This document shows positions 1 through 5,850 of a stretch of DNA of 10,898 nucleotides, piece after piece; position 1 is the stretch's first letter, and every line of letters starts with the position of its first letter. Source of the stretch: Candidatus Kuenenia stuttgartensis (lineage in GTDB: Bacteria > Planctomycetota > Planctomycetia > Isosphaerales > Isosphaeraceae); contig CAMBZY010000058.1 in the NCBI GenBank assembly GCA_945872325.1, positions 1-10,898 of the forward strand, read 5' to 3'. The notes beneath the pieces were generated by a model that did not search any database, was not told where the DNA came from, and saw nothing but the letters and a program-made list of their open reading frames with translations. The translations under genes were made by a program, and so were the position numbers.

Positions 1-66
1 TGTTGTTTGATCGTGTTCTATCGTCGGCTGATTCGAAACAGGTAAAATGCGTCGTTCTTTAGATCA

Positions 67-843
67 GTGAGTGGCACCACAATGGCTATGAATCAGAATA
101 CCGCATTTGAGACATCCACGTCGCATGGATCAGGTCCACGTCAATCCACTGTCGGCCAGCATTTTCTGAGAGATCTGGAGCGTCTGTGGACAGACCTGCT
201 CCGCGTTTCGGCTGTCGTCGAAAACGCCCTCCGGCATTCGGTCGACGTTCTGGTCAACCATCGGACGGATCTTACCAACGGGATCATTGCCGACGAGCGT
301 CTGATTGACCGCTGGGAAGTTCGGATCGAGGAAAAGTGCCTCACCATTCTGGCCTTGCACCAGCCGGTGGCAAGCGACCTGAGGCGCGTTGCGGCCGTCC
401 TGAAGCTGAACAGCTTGATGGAGCGGCTCTCAGATCTGGCAAGCCACATTGCCGTAAGGGCTCGAAAGCTCGACGAATCCCAGATGGAGTCGTATCTGAC
501 TCCAGAGTTTGAAGAATTGGCCATCAGTTCGCTGGAATTGCTGACAGAGAGCCTCGACGCACTTTCCCGCTGCGACTCCATCGCCGCCCGCAATATCCTT
601 GAAGGAATCAGGGCCACAAAAATCGAACGTTTGCGGAATATTGTACGCAAACAAATGAAGCAGTCGATTCGCGATAACATCGAGAATTTCGATACAGCCC
701 TGCGCATTATCAACATCGCCCGCAACCTGAAACGGGTCGCTGAGCACTCGCAGGATATCGCCATCGAAGTGGTTTATTTGACAGAAGGCGTGATGCTCCG
801 CCATCAAGCGGAACGTGATCGTGCTGCCGACGACGTCGATTGA
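67..843 (+). CDS. phoU: PhoU-family phosphate signalling protein
   Basis: PhoU proteins are cytoplasmic all-helical adaptors that link the Pst phosphate transporter to the PhoR/PhoB two-component system. The 258-residue product has the family's two similar three-helix halves. The first (about residues 35-135) carries the typical run CLTILALHQPVASDLR and then ERLSD, with E119 and D123 in the metal-binding ExxxD position. The second (about 150-247) ends in a stretch ending VVYLTEGVMLRH, as in other PhoU proteins. Its metal motif reads KRVAE (K222, E226), so it is altered from the usual ERxxD. A hydrophilic extension of about 33 residues precedes the fold. The start is uncertain: GTG at 67 gives the longest form, ATG codons at 82 and 88 are equally possible, and none has a good Shine-Dalgarno sequence. 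No pst genes lie in view; they could be upstream of the window. The family call is firm. Confidence 0.93.
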   Translation: MSGTTMAMNQNTAFETSTSHGSGPRQSTVGQHFLRDLERLWTDLLRVSAVVENALRHSVDVLVNHRTDLTNGIIADERLIDRWEVRIEEKCLTILALHQPVASDLRRVAAVLKLNSLMERLSDLASHIAVRARKLDESQMESYLTPEFEELAISSLELLTESLDALSRCDSIAARNILEGIRATKIERLRNIVRKQMKQSIRDNIENFDTALRIINIARNLKRVAEHSQDIAIEVVYLTEGVMLRHQAERDRAADDVD

Positions 844-846
844 TTG

Positions 847-923
847 AAGCTCCTCTGGAGCCCAATCGAAGTTTTTTGATGTCCATCGGACATAGCTGTT
901 AGTAGAAAGCTCCTCTGGAGCCC
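847..923. repeat. Three evenly spaced short hairpins, two identical
   Basis: A 17-bp sequence, AAGCTCCTCTGGAGCCC, occurs at 847-863 and again at 907-923, exactly 60 bp apart. Each copy holds a perfect GCTCC/GGAGC stem with a TCT loop (849-861 and 909-921). Midway lies an unrelated hairpin, ATGTCC/GGACAT with an ATC loop (879-893). The three hairpins start 30 bp apart, begin five bases after the phoU stop, and share the same 3-nt loop geometry. A T6 run (872-877) sits between the first two, so the first could act as a weak terminator. Function is unknown; the repeat may also be an old tandem duplication of about 60 bp. Confidence 0.7.
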
Positions 924-956
924 CCATTTCGAATATCTCATGAACCGATCTGGCCC

Positions 957-989
957 GAACTTTACAGTTCATCTGGCCTGAATTGGCCA
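957..989. other. Two adjacent inverted repeats before the thioredoxin gene
   Basis: GAACT/AGTTC with a TTAC loop (957-970) is followed three bases later by TGGCC/GGCCA with a TGAATT loop (974-989). Both lie 40 to 110 bases upstream of the possible starts of the next gene, where an operator or leader structure would sit. A TATACA sequence at 1009-1014 could be a -10 element, but no convincing -35 accompanies it. Confidence 0.4.
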
Positions 990-1029
990 TACCTGATATC
1001 TTAACCTTTATACAACATCACTCAATTGT

Positions 1030-3162
1030 GTGCACAAGACTATTGGAAGCGATCAGAGCCCTATCATGGATGACCACAGTTCCGCCAGAATTCCATCCAA
1101 AAAAGCCGGAATTCAGCGATCAGCAGCGACAGCCCCAACTGTGACCAGCCTGAATATTGGTGATCCTGCACCGCAGATCACAATGGGGAAATGGCTGGTC
1201 GGCCCGCCCATCAAAGGGCTCCAGCCGGGGGTGATCCATGTGGTGGAATTCTGGGCCAGTTGGTGTGGCCCGTGTCAGCTTCTGATGCCGGAATTATCGA
1301 AATTACAGGCGGAATATCCTGAAATCATCGTCCTTAGCGTCTCCATTTGGGAGCCAGACCCGTTTAGCCCTGAAGAATTGATCCGCGAACTTGGCCCATC
1401 CATCAAGCATAGAGTTTGCCTCGACGGGCCCCGTAAGTCCCATCCCGACGATGCTTTGGAAAATACAGGCCGAATGGCGTTTGACTGGATGGTCGCCGCT
1501 GGGGAAAGTGCTGTCCCATCTGCATTTATCGTAGACACTCAGGGCCGGATCGCCTGGATTGGTCACCCGGCTGAGATTCCTCAGATTTTGCCTGACCTGA
1601 TCGCCGGAAAAACCGTCTCGAATCAATCGGAACGTCTCCGCGAGAAGGCATTTGAGCGTTTGGAGCTCGATCCAACCGTTGCTGTGGATCCGACCCTTTT
1701 CGCCGATCTTTTCAGCCTTAAAGCACCTCCATTGCGGAAAGCGGTTCTCGATTGGCTGATCCCCGATCTGGCAACTCCAGCCGTACAAGAGAAGCCGCCG
1801 GCGGGCAAATCAGGTGGAATTTTCGGGCGACTTCTGGGCCGTTCTGCAGCTGCCCCGGCAGTTGTTGCGGAAGTTCCAGTCAGTCAGGGCCTAAATGTCT
1901 CTGGCCCACCAGCTTTAGGCCGGCCTTATGCCTTGCTGATCAGTTCTGTCGAGAGTGACAGTGTCAACAAGATGCCCGGATGGGTTGCGCTTGATCACTC
2001 TAAAATCAACACTTTGCCACAGTTATGGCCACAGATTGACTTCGTTTCGCTGGTGCATTCATACGACAGGATCGAGAATCTGTTCGACCTCGATTATCGC
2101 ACCGAGCTGACCAATTGGGGCTCGGAACTGGGCTGGCGGATCGCGTTTGAACTGGTTGAGGAAGACTCCTCAGATACGTCTAACGACAGCACAACAGCAG
2201 ATTACTGGCAATTCTGGGTCGACCGGTACAACCTTTTCCACCAGCCGGCGGCGGCCCTGGTTGATCCGTCGGGCAGAACGCTTTGGGTGGGATCGCCATT
2301 GCACTTGAATGCTGCGATTGAAAAATGGACATCGAATCAACTGGCAGTCGATTGGGTCTTGGGCGAATTCGTTTACTGGCATCGACTTCTGGCATCGGCT
2401 GAGGCCAATGAGCGGCTTGCCGGAGTGGATGAGGATCGCAAATCGCATGGTGTGAATCTGGAATCATCCTCGTACTTCACAGGCGAGCCTGCGGTTCTGG
2501 AGAACTGGGATCAGACGATCAAAAGCCTGAACGAGCAACTTCCATGGAGAGCGGACCGATGGCGGGTGTTTCAATTTCAGATGGATGTGGCCAAGGCCAG
2601 GTTCAATCGGTCTGAAGGACTGAGTGGCAAAGCACTTGTCGAGCGTTTTCAGGCTTTGTCTGACACGTTTGCGGAGTCCGCTGCCCTCGAACCGAACGCG
2701 GCAGCCGACTGGCTCCGCCTGATCCACTCGGCGATTGACATGCTGGGCCTGAACTCGAACTCGTTAGTGCCACTGGACATGCCGGCGCTTCTAGCGGCCG
2801 AGTCGCATCCATTGACAGACGCCGTTCTGAGTTCTTCGAAGAATTTTCAGGCCACCGTGGTCGATTCCGGCGAGGCCGACGAGTTTCATCCAAGCCCTCT
2901 GGCTTTTATCAACTTCAAACTCAACCGGTTTGACGAAGCTCTAAAAGAGCACGAAAAGATGATCTCCGACCTCGACAATTTCGTTGAACAGATGGGCAAC
3001 ATGGTTCCCCTGGACGATTTATCGCCAGAAGATCGTGATGCGTCAGTCCAGTATCTTGAGTTCCTGATCTCGATGAGGCTCGGAGAATCTGCAGCCACTT
3101 ATCGAGCCAATCTGGTGAAAATCCAGAACCTTTATCGCAAGTATTCCGAAGCCGCTGAATAA
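1030..3162 (+). CDS. Large protein with two thioredoxin-like domains, one lacking cysteines
   Basis: Residues about 42-192 form a TlpA/ResA-like thioredoxin domain. It has FWASWCGPC (C79, C82), the usual Pro-to-hairpin stretch AVPSAFIVDTQGRIAWIG with the cis-proline at P163, and extra C130. A Pro/Ala/Gly-rich linker (about 250-285) follows. Residues about 298-432 look like a second thioredoxin fold: HQPAAALVDPSGRTLWVG (404-421) aligns with the first domain's cis-Pro segment, but this half has no cysteine. The remaining 270 residues are probably helical. Family members with CxxC reduce or exchange disulfides, usually outside the cytoplasm. Here no signal peptide or membrane segment is visible, so location is unclear. 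Residues are counted from the GTG at 1030, which has no Shine-Dalgarno; ATG at 1066 (AGAG 7 nt upstream) is an equally good start and removes only 12 residues. Specific function unknown. Confidence 0.85.
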   Translation: MHKTIGSDQSPIMDDHSSARIPSKKAGIQRSAATAPTVTSLNIGDPAPQITMGKWLVGPPIKGLQPGVIHVVEFWASWCGPCQLLMPELSKLQAEYPEIIVLSVSIWEPDPFSPEELIRELGPSIKHRVCLDGPRKSHPDDALENTGRMAFDWMVAAGESAVPSAFIVDTQGRIAWIGHPAEIPQILPDLIAGKTVSNQSERLREKAFERLELDPTVAVDPTLFADLFSLKAPPLRKAVLDWLIPDLATPAVQEKPPAGKSGGIFGRLLGRSAAAPAVVAEVPVSQGLNVSGPPALGRPYALLISSVESDSVNKMPGWVALDHSKINTLPQLWPQIDFVSLVHSYDRIENLFDLDYRTELTNWGSELGWRIAFELVEEDSSDTSNDSTTADYWQFWVDRYNLFHQPAAALVDPSGRTLWVGSPLHLNAAIEKWTSNQLAVDWVLGEFVYWHRLLASAEANERLAGVDEDRKSHGVNLESSSYFTGEPAVLENWDQTIKSLNEQLPWRADRWRVFQFQMDVAKARFNRSEGLSGKALVERFQALSDTFAESAALEPNAAADWLRLIHSAIDMLGLNSNSLVPLDMPALLAAESHPLTDAVLSSSKNFQATVVDSGEADEFHPSPLAFINFKLNRFDEALKEHEKMISDLDNFVEQMGNMVPLDDLSPEDRDASVQYLEFLISMRLGESAATYRANLVKIQNLYRKYSEAAE

Positions 3163-3214
3163 CAGAACAGCTCCAGATACCAAATCAACGACTCGATTAT
3201 GAGCCAGATAGATT

Positions 3215-4045
3215 TCAGCCGTTCACCGGTTTCAACCGCTCCACAGGCACATAAAACTTTTCATAACGCTTGCCATCGCTGTAGGGAATGCCTGTGGCGC
3301 TTGGGACAAGCACTGTGACCCGGCGGCGGATCGAATTGACCACGCCGAACATTTGCTTGCCTTCCCAGTCAAAGGTCACGCGGGCGCCTGGCTTTACACC
3401 GAAATGGACAATCGCACGCTCCTGAGGCGTGATCATCTGGTGATGGCTTTCTGTATGCCCGAAGATGTTCAGGGACAACGCCTTAAATCTTCTAGCTGCA
3501 CAATTTGAGCGATCCCAGCCGAGCATCTCGGCCAGGTGGAGCATCTCATGTTCCATAATCCTCTGGAGCGCTTCAAGGCGATTGTAACAGAGCCGCCCAC
3601 AGGCCCTGATCGGGCGATCCACCTCGCTGAAAGTGGCGAAAAGGACAGGCACAGAGACGGCAATCTCGTAACGTGCGGAGGCAAAGGCCTGGCTTTTTGT
3701 GGGCCTCGTACGCTTGGTCTGGCCGCCGGAACGGGTCAGTCGTCTTGACAACGCAAATTCGAGCTTTGAGCCTTGTGCTTCAACAGCGGTCCGAATCTTC
3801 CCGTTTAAGAGCAGGGAATCATAAAGGTCAAACATTCGGGCCAGGTCGTTGGTCCCGATTTTGGTGAAATTGCTGTTGTCGTTCAGATAAGGTGACTGAT
3901 CGAGAACCGATTCATGCACCTGTCGAAAGATTCTGTCGAGAACGCCTCCGTCGTGCTGAGTCTCTGTCAGGAGATCTCTCAGCCGTATGGTTGCATCGTC
4001 AGATTTGGTTCCCGGATCGTTGGGCCTGGTGGGTCGATCTGTCAT
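3215..4045 (-). CDS. SprT-like zinc metalloprotease with C-terminal beta-barrel-like tail
   Basis: The central part (about residues 66-205) matches the SprT-like family. It has the opening motif MFDLYDSLLLNGKI, where a helix leads to the first strand, and the zinc-binding helix RIMEHEMLHL, with H166, E167 and H170 as the HExxH site. A third ligand is probably H197 in IFGHTESHH. SprT-like enzymes include eukaryotic SPRTN, which cleaves DNA-protein crosslinks; most bacterial members have no known substrate. The usual C-terminal zinc ribbon is absent. Instead, residues about 214-272 (GVKPGARVTFDWEGKQ, then GVVNSIRRRVTVLVPS) resemble a small SH3/KOW-like barrel that could bind nucleic acid or protein. 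The first 60 residues are polar. No signal peptide is seen, so it is probably cytoplasmic. GGAG lies 11 nt before the ATG. It is convergent with the thioredoxin gene, with 52 bp between stops and no clear terminator. Confidence 0.82.
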   Translation of the reverse strand: MTDRPTRPNDPGTKSDDATIRLRDLLTETQHDGGVLDRIFRQVHESVLDQSPYLNDNSNFTKIGTNDLARMFDLYDSLLLNGKIRTAVEAQGSKLEFALSRRLTRSGGQTKRTRPTKSQAFASARYEIAVSVPVLFATFSEVDRPIRACGRLCYNRLEALQRIMEHEMLHLAEMLGWDRSNCAARRFKALSLNIFGHTESHHQMITPQERAIVHFGVKPGARVTFDWEGKQMFGVVNSIRRRVTVLVPSATGIPYSDGKRYEKFYVPVERLKPVNG

Positions 4046-4136
4046 CAGCCGGGGTGCTCCATCACGCTAACTGGTGTCAGCATATACGGTTATCGGATGA
4101 TTTTGTAATCTCTGAAGATCCGTCGGAAGACTTGCC

Positions 4137-4164
4137 TTGCTCGATAAGCTGTGTAACGTATCAT
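4137..4164 (+). promoter_or_regulatory. Possible promoter of the DUF2283 gene
   Basis: TTGCTC (4137-4142) and TATCAT (4159-4164) are separated by 16 bp and resemble a weak -35 and a good -10 sigma-70 element. A transcript starting near 4171 would carry all three inverted repeats at 4174-4234 in its leader. This is pattern matching only. Confidence 0.25.
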
Positions 4165-4173
4165 AGGGCAGAG

Positions 4174-4234
4174 TGACATGAATTGTCATCCGGTTTCTAC
4201 CGGAGTTCTTTGAGGAGGCCGTTTTTTTGACGGC
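4174..4234 (+). promoter_or_regulatory. Three consecutive inverted repeats in the leader of the DUF2283 gene
   Basis: TGACA-TGAAT-TGTCA (4174-4188) directly abuts TCCGG-TTTCTA-CCGGA (4189-4204), and GCCGT-TTTTTTG-ACGGC follows at 4218-4234. The last ends 12 bases before the Shine-Dalgarno GGAGGT (4247-4252). They could be protein-binding operators or RNA hairpins in the 5' leader. The T-rich element of the third lies in its loop rather than after the stem, so it is not a standard terminator. Confidence 0.45.
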
Positions 4235-4260
4235 AAATCGACACACGGAGGTCACAGGCA

Positions 4261-4482
4261 ATGGCTCAGATTAAAGTGGTTCATGATCCGGAACATCATA
4301 CGCTCATGGTCTTTTTTGGAGACCCGGGCGGCGAGGTCCAAAGTGAAGCGATTGATGAACATACGGTGATTTTTCGCGATGAGGACGGCCACATCATCGG
4401 GGTCGAGAAGCTCGATTACGACACTCAGGGAGTCACTGTGGATGTTACGGTCGAGACCCACAAGTCCACGCAACTTCCCTGA
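4261..4482 (+). CDS. DUF2283-type small protein
   Basis: This 73-residue protein has the pattern of DUF2283: an opening strand KVVHDPEHHTLMVFF, then acidic turns, then VIFRDEDGHIIGVEKLDYD. The last resembles the family's D-x-DG-x-[IL]-[IV]-G-[IVL]-E-x-LD signature at about residues 40-53. The fold should be a small all-beta unit. The biochemical role of the family is not known; many members sit near toxin-antitoxin genes or stand alone, and no partner is visible here. The start is secure: ATG at 4261 has GGAGGT (4247-4252) with an 8-nt spacer. The gene is divergent from the SprT-like gene, with a structured 215-bp gap between. The antisense frame over the same bases is open but has no such support. 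Confidence 0.8.
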   Translation: MAQIKVVHDPEHHTLMVFFGDPGGEVQSEAIDEHTVIFRDEDGHIIGVEKLDYDTQGVTVDVTVETHKSTQLP

Positions 4483-4501
4483 CGGACAACGCTTTTTCCA
4501 T

Positions 4502-4535
4502 CGCCCCTGCGTGAAACATCTGGCGTGACGGGGCG
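4502..4535 (+). terminator. Weak GC-rich hairpin after the DUF2283 gene
   Basis: CGCCCC (4502-4507) pairs with GGGGCG (4530-4535) across a 22-nt loop, 20 bases after the DUF2283 stop codon. There is no immediate T run; the nearest is TTTT at 4550-4553. It may be a poor terminator or simply a chance pairing. Confidence 0.3.
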
Positions 4536-4585
4536 GTCTCTAGGTATCATTTTAAACATTGATGGTTGATCAAGCCCGTTCAGCT

Positions 4586-4632
4586 CGAATCAGACACGTA
4601 CCCGACGCAACCGCCTTCGAACGTCTGATTCG
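4586..4632 (+). promoter_or_regulatory. 10-bp inverted repeat in the leader of the Lys/Ala-rich protein gene
   Basis: CGAATCAGAC (4586-4595) is matched perfectly by GTCTGATTCG (4623-4632), with a 27-nt loop. The structure ends 19 bases before the Shine-Dalgarno AAGGAG (4652-4657). A palindrome TTGATCAA (4566-4573) lies just upstream. The position suits a stabilising or regulatory 5' leader hairpin, or a pair of half-sites for a DNA-binding protein. Confidence 0.5.
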
Positions 4633-4665
4633 GCTGGTCAATTTCCGAACCAAGGAGTGAACTCC

Positions 4666-5481
4666 GTGCGACGCTTTTCTCTCGCTCTGCTTTTTGCAAT
4701 CGTTTCAGCCCAATCAGCCCTGACTGTTTCGGCCCAGGAAGCCAAGAAGGACGCCCCTAAGGCGGAACCTGTCAAGCCAGCCGCCGCCGTAGCCCCGGCT
4801 GTAGTCAACAAGGAAGAGGCCAAGCCAGCGGCCGCTCCTGCTGAAGCTAAAAAAGAAGCGCCGAAGAAGGTGGAAGAGGCTCCCCTGAAGCCGATCACCC
4901 CTGAAGTGGAAGCCAAGCTGGAAGCGGCCCGTAAAGCCGTGGCCGAGCTTGTTGTCGCCGCTGAAGATGCCGGCCTGGTGGAAACATCCATCAACCAGCC
5001 TCCGATTCTTGACCTTCTGATCACCGGTCGCGCCACCGACCTGCGCGAGCTGAAGAAGGCCGCCGCCGACCGCATCGGCGTGAGCCCTGAAGTCTTCGGC
5101 GCCTGGTTCACCGGCCAGGGCAAAGCCAAGGACGCTCTGGGTGGTCTCGAAATCAAGCCACAAAGCGATGTCCGAATCATTCAGCCAGCCAAGGGTCTTT
5201 CCGATTGGTACGAAAAGCGCGCCAATATCCTGAACACCTACGTGGCTCAGGCCCGCTCGACAAAGGCCGCTGAAACCGCCAAGAAGGCCGACGAAGCCAA
5301 GGCTGCTGAAGCGAAAGCTGCTGAAGTGAAAAAGGCTGAAGAAGCCAAGGCTGCTGAAGCGAAAAAGGCTGCCGAAGCCAAGAAAGCTGCTGAGCCTAAG
5401 AAAGAAGAAGTGAAGAAGGAAGCTCCTAAAGCGGAAGCCCCTAAGGCTGAAGTGAAGAAGGAAGAGCCTAAGAAGAAGTGA
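4666..5481 (+). CDS. Secreted Lys/Ala/Glu-rich low-complexity protein
   Basis: I do not recognise a family. The GTG at 4666 was chosen because AAGGAG (4652-4657) lies 8 nt before it; an upstream in-frame GTG at 4657 overlaps that ribosome site. The resulting 271-residue protein starts with a clear signal peptide (MRRFSLALLFAIVSA, likely cut after VSA at 23). Residues 24-78 are Pro/Ala/Lys-rich. Residues about 79-195 look folded, with the run INQPPILDLLITGRATDLRE and aromatic residues F144, W147, F148, W181 and Y182. Residues 198-271 are a charged AEAKKA-type helix or random tail ending EEPKKK, similar in composition to the TolA stalk or histone-H1-like tails. It is probably periplasmic or surface-associated; the cationic tail could bind peptidoglycan, polyanions or nucleic acid. 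It is a single-gene unit with a hairpin leader and a terminator overlapping its stop codon. Confidence 0.85.
   Translation: MRRFSLALLFAIVSAQSALTVSAQEAKKDAPKAEPVKPAAAVAPAVVNKEEAKPAAAPAEAKKEAPKKVEEAPLKPITPEVEAKLEAARKAVAELVVAAEDAGLVETSINQPPILDLLITGRATDLRELKKAAADRIGVSPEVFGAWFTGQGKAKDALGGLEIKPQSDVRIIQPAKGLSDWYEKRANILNTYVAQARSTKAAETAKKADEAKAAEAKAAEVKKAEEAKAAEAKKAAEAKKAAEPKKEEVKKEAPKAEAPKAEVKKEEPKKK
5293..5364 (+). repeat. Tandem in-frame repeat in the tail of the Lys/Ala-rich protein
   Basis: A 24-bp block beginning GAAGCCAAGGCTGCTGAAGC occurs at 5293-5316 and again at 5341-5364, 48 bp apart, encoding EAKAAEAK each time. Shorter, diverged AEAKKA and EVKKE units continue to the stop. The near-identity of bases, not only residues, points to recent slippage or unequal exchange that could vary tail length between strains. 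Confidence 0.7.
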
Positions 5482-5508
5482 TTCTGGCTTTCAGGAATCA
5501 CATTTTTT
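5478..5508 (+). terminator. Intrinsic terminator overlapping the stop codon of the Lys/Ala-rich protein gene
   Basis: GTGATTC (5478-5484) pairs with GAATCAC (5495-5501) across a 10-nt loop and is followed by A and six T (5503-5508). The left arm contains the TGA stop codon itself (5479-5481), so a ribosome finishing translation would cover part of the stem. Confidence 0.8.
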
Positions 5509-5520
5509 CAGATCATCACC

Positions 5521-5562
5521 AGGCCCCCTCACTGTAACAGGTGTGGGGCTTGTTGCTTTTTT
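5521..5562 (+). terminator. Second intrinsic terminator in tandem
   Basis: GCCCC (5523-5527) pairs with GGGGC (5545-5549), extended inward by CAC/GTG with a small asymmetric gap and outward by weak pairs. A T6 run follows at 5557-5562. It lies about 20 bases behind the first terminator, giving a double stop. Confidence 0.7.
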
Positions 5563-5611
5563 AGGAATAGACCAAAATAACTCCCGGTTTTTAAAGCCAG
5601 CCTCTCAGACA

Positions 5612-5673
5612 CAAGATTGGTTCCATGAAGGCGACCCAAAAAATCTTGATTTGAAGGGACCAAAGGCCTTCAA
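5612..5673 (+). other. Structured part of the 369-bp gap before the lipoprotein gene
   Basis: The gap 5482-5850 has no credible gene. Beyond the two terminators it contains CAAGATT/AATCTTG (5612-5618 and 5642-5648), which can be extended inward by GGT/ACC, and, two bases on, TTGAAGG/CCTTCAA (5651-5657 and 5667-5673, 9-nt loop). A wider TTGCCA/TGGCAA pair spans 5700-5744. The phrase GAAGG-GACC-AAA recurs at about 5627 and 5653, so the two hairpins may be related. A small RNA or the leader of the lipoprotein gene is possible. I see nothing definable in 5745-5834 beyond A/T-rich sequence. Confidence 0.35.
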
Positions 5674-5850
5674 GCTCAATTTATGATTTTCGCTATCGCT
5701 TGCCACCCACAGCTTTTCATAGGATGATACTCACAGGCTGGCAAATTAAAAAAAGGGCCAATCGGGATGATTTCTCGATTCCTTCACACTGGCTTTGACC
5801 GAACTTGACGGGCCTCAACACATAAGATCTCGCAAAGGAATCCACCTCGT

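Noticed and set aside
43..48. TAAAAT as a -10 promoter element for phoU.
   Set aside because: No acceptable -35 lies 15-19 bp upstream, and too little upstream sequence is available to judge.
849..921. The evenly spaced repeats after phoU as a CRISPR array.
   Set aside because: Only two identical copies of 17 bp exist, the middle element has a different sequence, and no cas genes are present.
430..990. A 186-codon open frame on the minus strand, and another at 141-764.
   Set aside because: They lie opposite phoU, whose protein matches its family along its whole length. Their products resemble nothing I know and the first runs into the hairpin cluster.
3550..3560. A third copy of TCCTCTGGAGC from the phoU hairpin repeat.
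   Set aside because: It lies inside the SprT-like coding region, covers only 11 bases and lacks the full stem, so it is probably chance.
3892..4176. A 94-codon plus-strand frame between the SprT-like and DUF2283 genes.
   Set aside because: It mostly overlaps the start of the SprT-like gene in antisense, has no ribosome site, and its product has no recognisable features.
4252..4473. A 73-codon minus-strand frame almost exactly opposite the DUF2283 gene.
   Set aside because: The plus strand has a strong Shine-Dalgarno and a family match; the mirror frame is a by-product of codon composition.
4638..5180. A 180-codon Ser/Ala-rich minus-strand frame, with similar ones at 4714-5163 and 5247-5501.
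   Set aside because: Low-complexity Lys/Ala/Glu codons on the plus strand leave the complementary frames open. The plus strand has the signal peptide, ribosome site and terminator.
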